Shown: positions 54,998 through 62,753 of the stretch, in pieces
Numbering within the stretch: the first letter of the stretch is position 1
How the letters are laid out: the number at the start of each line of letters is the position of its first letter
Source of the DNA: JAAFHB01 sp963677935
Lineage (GTDB): Bacteria; Bacteroidota; Bacteroidia; Bacteroidales; Prolixibacteraceae
DNA: 64,000 nt
NCBI GenBank assembly: GCA_963677935.2
Contig: CAXXEH010000003.1
Location: forward strand, 5,084,001-5,148,000
Direction: 5' to 3'
Notes under the pieces: generated by a model
Database searches by the model: none
The model's input: only the letters and a program-made list of their open reading frames with translations
What the model was told of the DNA's origin: nothing
Program-made: the position numbers and the translations under genes

Positions 54998-55780
54998 ATG
55001 AAAAACTTAAAATTACTTTTTGGAATCCTGATTTTTGTGATCAGTGCGCAATTAACTCAGGCACAAGTATCGACAACCGCTGTTGCCGTAGATTCAATGG
55101 CCATCAAAGAGAAAAAAGCCAAAGATAAGGAGGCCTACGAAAAATGGCTAAAGCTCGACTGGCCCAACCTGAAACGGTATGGCGAGAGCAATGCAAAATT
55201 GGGATTACCCGCAGCAAACGAAAAACGGGTGGTCTTTATGGGGAATTCAATTACAGATGGGTGGGTTCGGACCTCTCCCGAGTTTTTTGAGGGAAGACCC
55301 TATATTGGTCGCGGCATTGGCGGGCAAACTACCCCGCAGATGCTCGTCCGTTTCCGGGCCGATGTAATCAATCTGAAACCAAAGGTGGTGCTTATCCTGG
55401 CAGGAACAAATGACATTGCCGGAAATTCAGGTCCGTCAACCCTCGAAATGATCCAGGATAACCTCGCCTCGATGGCCGATCTCGCCACAGCTAATGGTAT
55501 AAAGGTGATTCTCTGTTCGATCCTTCCTGCTTACGACTATCCCTGGAAACCAGGCCTCAAACCTTACGAGAAAATTCTTGTGATGAACAAATGGATCCAG
55601 GCCTATGCAACAAAAAAAGGTTTTATATACCTCGATTATTATTCAGCGATGGTCGATAGCCGTCCAGGGCTGAAAATTGAATACAGCTCTGATGGAGTTC
55701 ATCCCAACAAGCTGGGATATAGCATAATGGAGCCTTTGGCCGAAAAGGCCATTTCACAGGCGTTAAGAAAAAAGAAGTAA
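54998..55780 (+). CDS. Exported SGNH/GDSL hydrolase (probable glycan O-acetylesterase)
   Basis: A 260-residue enzyme with a signal peptide ending near TQAQ (about 23). SGNH blocks are complete: nucleophile Ser84 in FMGNSITDGW, Gly in GRGIGGQTTPQM, Asn in LAGTNDIAG (about 136) and the Asp-His pair in SSDGVHPNKLGY (about 230-241). It likely removes acetyl groups from glycans in the periplasm. It starts 4 bp after the 1339-aa gene, so the two are co-translated or at least co-transcribed, and is followed by GH92. Confidence 0.9.
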   Translation: MKNLKLLFGILIFVISAQLTQAQVSTTAVAVDSMAIKEKKAKDKEAYEKWLKLDWPNLKRYGESNAKLGLPAANEKRVVFMGNSITDGWVRTSPEFFEGRPYIGRGIGGQTTPQMLVRFRADVINLKPKVVLILAGTNDIAGNSGPSTLEMIQDNLASMADLATANGIKVILCSILPAYDYPWKPGLKPYEKILVMNKWIQAYATKKGFIYLDYYSAMVDSRPGLKIEYSSDGVHPNKLGYSIMEPLAEKAISQALRKKK

Positions 55781-55847
55781 TCGGATTCATTAAAAATTGT
55801 TCCTCCGGAACAACGGGCAAAATATTGTGGAAGTTTAATTTTTCGCT

Positions 55848-58067
55848 ATGATAAAAATAATTTCAGTCTGCGCGATGGTATTTCTTGCGCTGACCAGTTT
55901 CGCCAGGCCACTGCAGCTAACAAAATATGTAAATCCTTTCATCGGAACCATTTTTGAAGGGCATGTTTATCCCGGTGCAACACTTCCTTTCGGCATGGTG
56001 CAGTTGAGTCCGGATAACGGACTGACGATAAACGACAAGTATGAAGGATACTGTGCAGGGTATTCTTACACCAAAAATATGGTGAAAGGCTTTAGCCATA
56101 CCCACCTAAGTGGAACCGGCAGACCCGATCTGGGAGATATTTCCGTTTTGCCAATGGTCGGGAAGGAGCCATCCGTTGCAGATATCAGAAGCGATATCTC
56201 ACATCAGGAAGAGAGCGCAAGTCCCGGTTATTACACAGTGATGTTAAAAAGTTTTGGAATCAAGGCAGAGTTAACAGCAACCCAAAGGTGTGGTTTTCAC
56301 CGATACACATTCCCGGAAAGCTCTAAATCCCTCATTCGTATTGATCTGGCTTACGGCGCCGGGGACGATGCTACCGTGGATTGTTATTTAAAAAAGATAA
56401 ATGCCACTACATTTGTAGGGTATCGCATCTCCAAATCATCATTTACAAAAGATCAGCGTGTTTACTTTGCAGCCGAGTTGAGCAAACCGGTTCAGAATTT
56501 TGTCCTTTTTCGTGATAGCAGCCTTATAAGTTCAGGTGATGAAGCCAGGGGACTGGATATAAAAGCCTGTCTGATGTTTTCGACAATGAGTGATGAGCAG
56601 GTGATGCTTAAAGTTGCAATGAGCACAGCGAATGTTGAAGGCGCCCTAGCAGGTTTAAAGGAGGTCAGTGGCTGGGATTTTAATGCGTCGAAGAAAAAGG
56701 CGGAGGCTATTTGGGAGAGGGAATTGGAGAAAATAAAAATCACCTCGGACGATGAGGATTTCAAAACGGTTTTCTATACAGCGCTCTATCACAGCTACCT
56801 GTCTCCGATTCTTATGGATGACGCACTGGGAAAGTACAGGGGCATTGACCGGCAAATCGTAAGGGATGGAAAGAATATCTATACCATTCATTCATTGTGG
56901 GATACCTATCGGGCAGCAAACCCTTTACTAACCATAACCCAGGAAGAACGCGTACCCGAAATCATCAATTCCTTCCTTATTTTTTATCGTCAGTACGGAC
57001 TGCTTCCGGTATGGGATTTATACTTCTGCGAAACAAATGCCATGAAGGGTTACCATGCCATACCCGTAGTGGCCGATGCCATACTAAAAGGTTTTAAAGG
57101 ATTCGATTACAATGAGGCATTTGTGGCGATGAAGGCGAGTGCCAATCAAAACATCCGGGGGACCGATTGGTATCGGAAACTGGGTTACATTCCACTGGAA
57201 AAAGACGACGGAAGCGTAACCTCCACACTGGAGTACGCTTACGATGACTGGTGCATCGCCCAGGTGGCAAAGAAACTGGGAAAAGAATCCGATTACCAGG
57301 AATTTATGAAACGTAGCGGGTACTGGAAAAATCTTTTTGACACTACACTGCTGTTTGTGAGGCCACGGGATGCAAATGGCAGTTGGATTACCCCTTTCGA
57401 CCCCTACCAAGAGGTATTTGGAAAAACAAGGGCTTTTGCTGAAGGAAACTCATGGCAATATACCTGGTATGTTCCGCATGATGTATACGGTTTAATACAA
57501 AAGTTCGGCTCCAGAGAGAGGTTTGTCCAGAAACTCGATTCCTTATTCACCCTTACACCTCCAAAGGATCAATCCATCTGGAAATATGACGGTTATATCG
57601 GTCTGGTCTGGCATGGTAACGAACCTTGTCACCATATTCCATACCTCTACAACTTTGTGGGTATGCCCTGGAAAACGGCTGAAAAAGTAAAGCAGATTTG
57701 CAATTTCTATCACAACAAACCCAAGGGTTTATGTGGCAACGACGATTGTGGACAAACAAGTGCCTGGTATATATGGAGTACCATTGGTTTTTATCCGGTG
57801 AATCCTGCGAATGGTGAATATGTAATTGGTACACCAATGGCCAGTAAAACTGATCTGTCGCTACTCAGCGGGAAGCATTTTATTGTAAGGACAGAAGCCC
57901 TGAGCGACAAAAATATCTATGTTCAGAAGGCAACCCTTAACGGACAACCATACAGCAAATCCTTCATCAGACATGCTGATATTTTGAAAGGTGGAGAATT
58001 GGTGCTTTTTATGGGAGATAAACCATCCATTTCATGGGGAACAAGAAAGGAAGATTTTCCGCACTAA
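55848..58067 (+). CDS. Exported GH92 alpha-mannosidase, canonical subtype
   Basis: A 739-residue enzyme with a signal peptide (about 1-20) followed by LTKYVNPFIGTIFEGHVYPGATLPFGMVQLSPDNG, the classical GH92 start. The general-acid Glu is expected in FAEGNSWQYTWYVPHD (about 531), and the signature CGNDDCGQTSAWYIWSTIGFYPVNP (about 627-650) is the standard form, unlike the GH92 at 31521. It should be a Ca2+-dependent exo-alpha-mannosidase. It lies between two SGNH hydrolases, so de-acetylation probably precedes mannose release. Confidence 0.93.
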   Translation: MIKIISVCAMVFLALTSFARPLQLTKYVNPFIGTIFEGHVYPGATLPFGMVQLSPDNGLTINDKYEGYCAGYSYTKNMVKGFSHTHLSGTGRPDLGDISVLPMVGKEPSVADIRSDISHQEESASPGYYTVMLKSFGIKAELTATQRCGFHRYTFPESSKSLIRIDLAYGAGDDATVDCYLKKINATTFVGYRISKSSFTKDQRVYFAAELSKPVQNFVLFRDSSLISSGDEARGLDIKACLMFSTMSDEQVMLKVAMSTANVEGALAGLKEVSGWDFNASKKKAEAIWERELEKIKITSDDEDFKTVFYTALYHSYLSPILMDDALGKYRGIDRQIVRDGKNIYTIHSLWDTYRAANPLLTITQEERVPEIINSFLIFYRQYGLLPVWDLYFCETNAMKGYHAIPVVADAILKGFKGFDYNEAFVAMKASANQNIRGTDWYRKLGYIPLEKDDGSVTSTLEYAYDDWCIAQVAKKLGKESDYQEFMKRSGYWKNLFDTTLLFVRPRDANGSWITPFDPYQEVFGKTRAFAEGNSWQYTWYVPHDVYGLIQKFGSRERFVQKLDSLFTLTPPKDQSIWKYDGYIGLVWHGNEPCHHIPYLYNFVGMPWKTAEKVKQICNFYHNKPKGLCGNDDCGQTSAWYIWSTIGFYPVNPANGEYVIGTPMASKTDLSLLSGKHFIVRTEALSDKNIYVQKATLNGQPYSKSFIRHADILKGGELVLFMGDKPSISWGTRKEDFPH

Positions 58068-58105
58068 GCAGTAATTAAAAAACCAAACCAATCAGTTAAA
58101 AAACT

Positions 58106-58903
58106 ATGGATTTCAAAAAGCTCATATTGATAACAGTGTCTCTTATCTCGATGAATTTTGCTTCGCTTTCGGGAACGGTCACTCAATCATCAGGCAAAAA
58201 ACAGGATGTTGATCTGGTTTTTATCGGGAACAGCATAACCCTGGGGGTAAGCCTTGAAAATCGGGAAGCAGAAGCTCCGCCAATGAGAGCCTGCGAATTT
58301 CTTAAGCATAAATCTGATGTTGGAGAAGTCCGGTTTTACAATAATGGAAAAAACGGATTTACAACCGTTGATTTTCTTCCCTCCGGCAAATCATTTGGTC
58401 AATTAGTTGATGCAACCAGACAATTACATGCTGATAATCAACGATTATTGATTTTTTCCATTTCACTGGGGACCAATGATAGTGCGATGGAAGGTACGAA
58501 TGGAGCACCTGTTAGCCCGGAAACATATTATAATAATTTGCAATTAATAATAAATCAATTACTTGTATCTTTTCCAAGCTGCAAAATTATCATACAACAA
58601 CCCATCTGGTACAGCCCGAACACGCAAAATAACTCCCGGTATCTTGCTGAAGGGTTATCCCGTTTGAAAAGCTATTTTCCTCAGATAAAAGCTTTGGTCA
58701 GCCATTATTCAAAAGTCAAACCGGGTATAGTCTTTAGAGGAGATGTCACAGGATTTGAATATTTCAGGAAAAATTATCAGTCCCTCTTTTCTCCCGAAAA
58801 GGGAAAAAAAGGGACATTTTACCTTCATCCGAACAAAAAGGGAGCTGAAATTTTAGGTGGGCTTTGGGGGAAAGCCATTTACAAGCTGATAATAAGCCAT
58901 TAA
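58106..58903 (+). CDS. Exported SGNH-family hydrolase, atypical catalytic end
   Basis: A 265-residue protein with a signal peptide (about 1-24). Block I has Ser43 in VFIGNSITLG, and the Asn block has ISLGTNDSAMEG (about 123). The last block reads KGTFYLHPNKKGAEIL: the His-Pro-Asn is present, but the Asp three residues before the His is a Phe, so the acid may come from elsewhere or be missing. Esterase or carbohydrate-binding function is possible. It follows GH92 by 38 bp and precedes GH29 in the same direction. Confidence 0.8.
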   Translation: MDFKKLILITVSLISMNFASLSGTVTQSSGKKQDVDLVFIGNSITLGVSLENREAEAPPMRACEFLKHKSDVGEVRFYNNGKNGFTTVDFLPSGKSFGQLVDATRQLHADNQRLLIFSISLGTNDSAMEGTNGAPVSPETYYNNLQLIINQLLVSFPSCKIIIQQPIWYSPNTQNNSRYLAEGLSRLKSYFPQIKALVSHYSKVKPGIVFRGDVTGFEYFRKNYQSLFSPEKGKKGTFYLHPNKKGAEILGGLWGKAIYKLIISH

Positions 58904-58934
58904 ATTTAAAATTATGAAATAATAGAAAGAGTTT

Positions 58935-60401
58935 ATGAAAAGAAAATTAGCCTTATTGATGTGTGTTTTTATGGCAATTGTCGTGGCTACAACTTCATGT
59001 CAGAAAAAAGCAGTCGCGCCGGAAGCAGTTCTTCCTGTTCCCACCGAACGGCAGTTAGTCTGGCAAGACATGGAACAATATGCCTTTGTCCATTTTACTA
59101 CTAATACGTTTACTGATAAAGAATGGGGATATGGGGATGAAGACCCCGAAGTGTTTAATCCTACAGGGATGAATACAGACCAGTGGGTTGAGAGTTTTAA
59201 AGTGGCGGGTTTTAATGGGGTAATGCTGACCTGCAAGCACCATGACGGGTTCTGCCTTTGGCCAAGTGCGTTTACCAACCATTCCGTAAAAAGCAGCAAA
59301 TGGAAAAATGGCAAGGGCGACGTTGTGAAAGATGTCAGTGAGTCGTGCAAAAAGTATGGTCTAAAATTTGGCATTTACCTTTCACCGTGGGACCGTAACC
59401 GGGCAGATTATGGCAGCCCATCGTATGTGGAATACTACCGTAAGCAACTTAAGGAGCTGTTCTCCAGTTATGGTCCGGTATTTGAGATGTGGTTCGACCT
59501 GGCCAACGGTGGTGACGGGTATTACGGTGGTGCAAAGGAAAAGCGCAAAATAAAAATACCTGAATACTATGATTGGCCCACCACCACCGATCTGGTAAGG
59601 GGAATGGAACCCAATATTGTATTTTTTAGCGATTTCGGACCTGATATCAGGTGGTGTGGAAACGAGAATGGCTATGTTGGCGATCCTAACTGGTGTATGA
59701 TCAATAATGATTCCATCTACAATGGAACAATGGGCAATTCTAAGAACAATTACCTGAATCATGGCGCTTTAAATGGAAAAAAATGGATACCGGCAGAGGT
59801 GGATGTTTCAATCCGTCCTGGATGGTTTTACCATACCTCGGAAGACAACAAGGTAAAAACACCTGAGCAACTCTTCGAGATCTACCTGAACTCTGTAGGC
59901 AGAGGGGCTAACCTGATTCTGAACATTCCGCCCGATCAACGGGGTCTTATCCATGAAAATGATGTCAAATCCCTTAAGGGGTGGAGGAAACTGATCGATG
60001 AAGCTTTCGCAAACAACCTTGCATTGGTGAGTAAAGTAAAAGCCAATACCTACAGGGGCAAATCCAGGCAGTTTGCCGCATCGAACCTGAACGACGGAAA
60101 CAAGGAAACTTATTGGGCCACAGATGATGGCGTATTACAGGGTAGTATTGAATTTGACATGGCCAGGCCCCAAACCGTCAAGTATATCGTATTGCAGGAA
60201 TATATCCGCCTCGGCCAACGGGTTAACAAATTTACTATTGAAGCATGGAAGGACAATTCCTGGCAGGAAATTGTCAGGGGTACCACTATTGGACACAAAC
60301 GGATTGTCAGGCTGGACAAACCTGTTGAAACACAAAGGTTACGGATCAATATAAAGGATTCGAAGGCATGCCCGTTAGTCTCAAATATTGAAATTTATTA
60401 G
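58935..60401 (+). CDS. GH29 alpha-L-fucosidase lipoprotein with C-terminal F5/8 type C (CBM32-like) domain
   Basis: A 488-residue enzyme with a lipoprotein leader (VVATTSCQKK; Cys about 22). The GH29 barrel shows AFVHFTTNTFTDKEWG, GVMLTCKHHDGFCLWPS and the nucleophile Asp in FEMWFDLANGG (about 187). The last 140 residues, from KANTYRGKSRQFAASNLNDGNKETYWATDDG, form a discoidin-type sugar-binding module. The architecture is common for periplasmic or surface fucosidases that cut terminal alpha-fucose. It ends just before the subunit-3-like gene. Confidence 0.92.
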   Translation: MKRKLALLMCVFMAIVVATTSCQKKAVAPEAVLPVPTERQLVWQDMEQYAFVHFTTNTFTDKEWGYGDEDPEVFNPTGMNTDQWVESFKVAGFNGVMLTCKHHDGFCLWPSAFTNHSVKSSKWKNGKGDVVKDVSESCKKYGLKFGIYLSPWDRNRADYGSPSYVEYYRKQLKELFSSYGPVFEMWFDLANGGDGYYGGAKEKRKIKIPEYYDWPTTTDLVRGMEPNIVFFSDFGPDIRWCGNENGYVGDPNWCMINNDSIYNGTMGNSKNNYLNHGALNGKKWIPAEVDVSIRPGWFYHTSEDNKVKTPEQLFEIYLNSVGRGANLILNIPPDQRGLIHENDVKSLKGWRKLIDEAFANNLALVSKVKANTYRGKSRQFAASNLNDGNKETYWATDDGVLQGSIEFDMARPQTVKYIVLQEYIRLGQRVNKFTIEAWKDNSWQEIVRGTTIGHKRIVRLDKPVETQRLRINIKDSKACPLVSNIEIY

Positions 60402-60441
60402 TGCAAATCGAACTCAAAATCTTATAATAAAATACGAAGCA

Positions 60442-61035
60442 ATGACAGAAAATGATTTTTCCAGGCGTCGTTTTATTCAGGTGGCTGCTTTAGTATCTGG
60501 TAGTGTACTTTTGTTCCCCCGTTGCACAAATGTATCATCAAAATCCGCATGGCGTTTTTTTACAGAAAAAGAGGCATCATTGGTTGATGCCATTACAGAA
60601 CAGATCATCCCTACAGATGAATGGCCCGGTGCAAAGGATGCAGGCGTCATTAATTACATTGATAAACAGTTATTAGGTCCATACATTCGTCATCAGGGAA
60701 AATACAGAAGTGGGCTCGCTGCGGTTCAGGCATCCTGTAATCAACTTTACGGGAAAAAATTTGAAGCGTTATCATGGGATGATCAAACTGGATTTCTGAA
60801 AAAAATGGAAGCAGGGAAGTTGGCTGATTTGGAGACAGGGGATAAAGCAAACTCACCGGAAAATAAAATTTGGAAAGAAATTTCCGATAAGACATTTTTT
60901 GGTTTGATCCGCGACCACTCCATGCAGGGATTTTACGGAAGCCCGCGGCATGGGGGAAACAAAAATTATGTCAGTTATAAGATGATCGGACTCGACTACC
61001 CTTTTATTATTGGACAAAACCGGTATAAAGGTTAG
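60442..61035 (+). CDS. Tat-exported gluconate 2-dehydrogenase subunit-3-like protein
   Basis: A 197-residue protein; I chose the ATG at 60442, which gives the Tat signal FSRRRFIQVAALVSGSVLLFPRC, whereas the reading from 60388 overlaps the fucosidase and delays the signal. The mature part has FFTEKEASLVDAITEQIIPTDEWPGAKDAGVINYIDKQLL and YGSPRHGGNKNYVSYKMIGLDYP, typical of the small subunit that partners GMC dehydrogenases. The subunit carries the export signal; the GMC subunits that follow have none and probably leave the cell in complex with it. It starts a three-gene unit. Confidence 0.88.
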   Translation: MTENDFSRRRFIQVAALVSGSVLLFPRCTNVSSKSAWRFFTEKEASLVDAITEQIIPTDEWPGAKDAGVINYIDKQLLGPYIRHQGKYRSGLAAVQASCNQLYGKKFEALSWDDQTGFLKKMEAGKLADLETGDKANSPENKIWKEISDKTFFGLIRDHSMQGFYGSPRHGGNKNYVSYKMIGLDYPFIIGQNRYKG

Positions 61036-61038
61036 TTA

Positions 61039-62703
61039 ATGAAAAATAAACATATCAATGCGATTATCGTTGGCGCCGGAGCCGGAGGTGGTGTAGTGGC
61101 CAAAGAGCTGAGTACAGCCGGTATGTCGGTCGTCCTTTTCGAACGGGGGAGATGGGTTACCCTCGACGACCATGACCATGACGAACTGATATCGCAACGA
61201 ATAACAGTTCTTGGAAATGCATATGGTCCTGATGATGATCATTATTGCAGAGTTGTGGAATCAACTGACGGGAGTACCAGGATTGTCCTTCCAAGTGAAG
61301 GTGGGTATAATAATGTTGCGGCGTGTGTTGGTTCGGGTACCGTTAGTTACGGGGCATTAGGCTGGAGGTTTATGCCTGAAGATTTCAGGATGAAAACGAC
61401 CTACGGACATGTTGAAGGTTCCACTTTGGAAGACTGGCCAATTTCGTACGATGATCTTGAACCTTATTATGAAAAAGCGGAATGGGAAATTGGCGTCGCA
61501 GGGGATGACAGCCAGAGCCCGTTTGCCCCGCCACGTAAAAAACCACAACCGATGCCCCCTTTCCCGCACAACAAAGAAGCCAGGATTCTGGAAGCCGCAG
61601 CCCGACGGTTGGGGTTTCATCCATATCCCGCACCAATGTTAAGAAATTCAATTCCTTACGGAGGCCGGCCTCAATGTATCAGAATGCGTACCTGTGTAGG
61701 ATTTGCCTGCCCGGTAAATGCAAAATGCGGAACCCATAATACGGTAATACCGATTGCACTCGCAAGCGGAAATTGTGAACTGAGAACAAAATGCGTTGTG
61801 AGCGGGATACTTGTAAATGATCAGGGAAAGATAACCGGTGTCAGGTATTTTGATGAAAAAAACAGAGAACAAATACAGACCGCAGACCTGGTGGTTCTTT
61901 CTGCATCGGCAACAGAAACAGCCAGGTTACTGCTCAATTCCAAATCCCGGTTTTTTCCCAAAGGGATAGGTAATGAAAATGACTGGGTGGGTAGAAACCT
62001 GCAGGGACATGCCTATTGCGGGGCATTGGGAATATTTGATGAAGATGTTTTTGATGATTGTGGTCCCGGCTCTTCTTTGGCCATTGGCGACTTCTCGCAT
62101 CATAACCCCGGAATAATCGGGGGAGGCGCCCTGTACAGCAGTTTCTACCGCTTGCCCTACCTTTTTACTGGTCTTCGTCCGCCCGGATCTGCAGGTTGGG
62201 GATTGGAACATAAAAAATTTCAGCAAAAAAATTATAAGCGTTTAGGGGAGATGAAAGGGCCATGTCAGGAAATACCATGTTTTCATGCACGGGTCAGTGT
62301 CGATCCGGTGGTTAAGGATTTCTGGGGTATTCCGGTTGTCCGCCTTTCGGGATATGGCCACCCGGGGGATGCTGAAGGGACCGCTTTTCTGTCCGAAAAA
62401 GCTGAGATCTGGCTTAAAGAGGCAGGCGCCGTTGAAACATGGAAAACTGGTGTAATAAAGGGGAAGCGTGGAGTGAGCGGGGGTCAGCATCAGGCAGGAA
62501 CCTGCCGTATGGGAAACGACCCCCGGACATCGGTTTGTGATAAATTTGGCCGGGTACACAATGTGCCAAACCTGTTTGTCGCAGATGGGAGTCTTCATGT
62601 GACAAATGGGGGTTTTAACCCTGCATTGACTATTATGGCTTTGGGCTTTTGGGTTGGAGGATATATTGCTTCTGAGTGGCAAAAAGGAAACAGGTTTAAA
62701 TAA
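61039..62703 (+). CDS. GMC-family FAD-dependent sugar dehydrogenase, copy 1
   Basis: A 554-residue flavoprotein without its own signal peptide. The FAD-binding GxGxxG is VGAGAGGGVVAKEL (about 11-24); the C-terminal GMC motif has SGGQHQAGTCRMGNDPRTSVCDKFGRVHNVPNLFVADGSLHVTNGGFNPALTI (about 475-530) with the likely catalytic His and Asn. A conserved Cys-rich run MRTCVGFACPVNAKCGTHNT (about 214-234) is notable. It starts 3 bp after the subunit-3-like gene, so the two are a complex. Related complexes oxidise sugars at C-3 or C-2 and pass electrons to cytochrome c; no cytochrome gene is seen here, though it could lie beyond the edge. Confidence 0.88.
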   Translation: MKNKHINAIIVGAGAGGGVVAKELSTAGMSVVLFERGRWVTLDDHDHDELISQRITVLGNAYGPDDDHYCRVVESTDGSTRIVLPSEGGYNNVAACVGSGTVSYGALGWRFMPEDFRMKTTYGHVEGSTLEDWPISYDDLEPYYEKAEWEIGVAGDDSQSPFAPPRKKPQPMPPFPHNKEARILEAAARRLGFHPYPAPMLRNSIPYGGRPQCIRMRTCVGFACPVNAKCGTHNTVIPIALASGNCELRTKCVVSGILVNDQGKITGVRYFDEKNREQIQTADLVVLSASATETARLLLNSKSRFFPKGIGNENDWVGRNLQGHAYCGALGIFDEDVFDDCGPGSSLAIGDFSHHNPGIIGGGALYSSFYRLPYLFTGLRPPGSAGWGLEHKKFQQKNYKRLGEMKGPCQEIPCFHARVSVDPVVKDFWGIPVVRLSGYGHPGDAEGTAFLSEKAEIWLKEAGAVETWKTGVIKGKRGVSGGQHQAGTCRMGNDPRTSVCDKFGRVHNVPNLFVADGSLHVTNGGFNPALTIMALGFWVGGYIASEWQKGNRFK

Positions 62704-62753
62704 AAATGAAGATAGACAATCTTGAATAGGCAAAACCACAATAAAATTCAATT

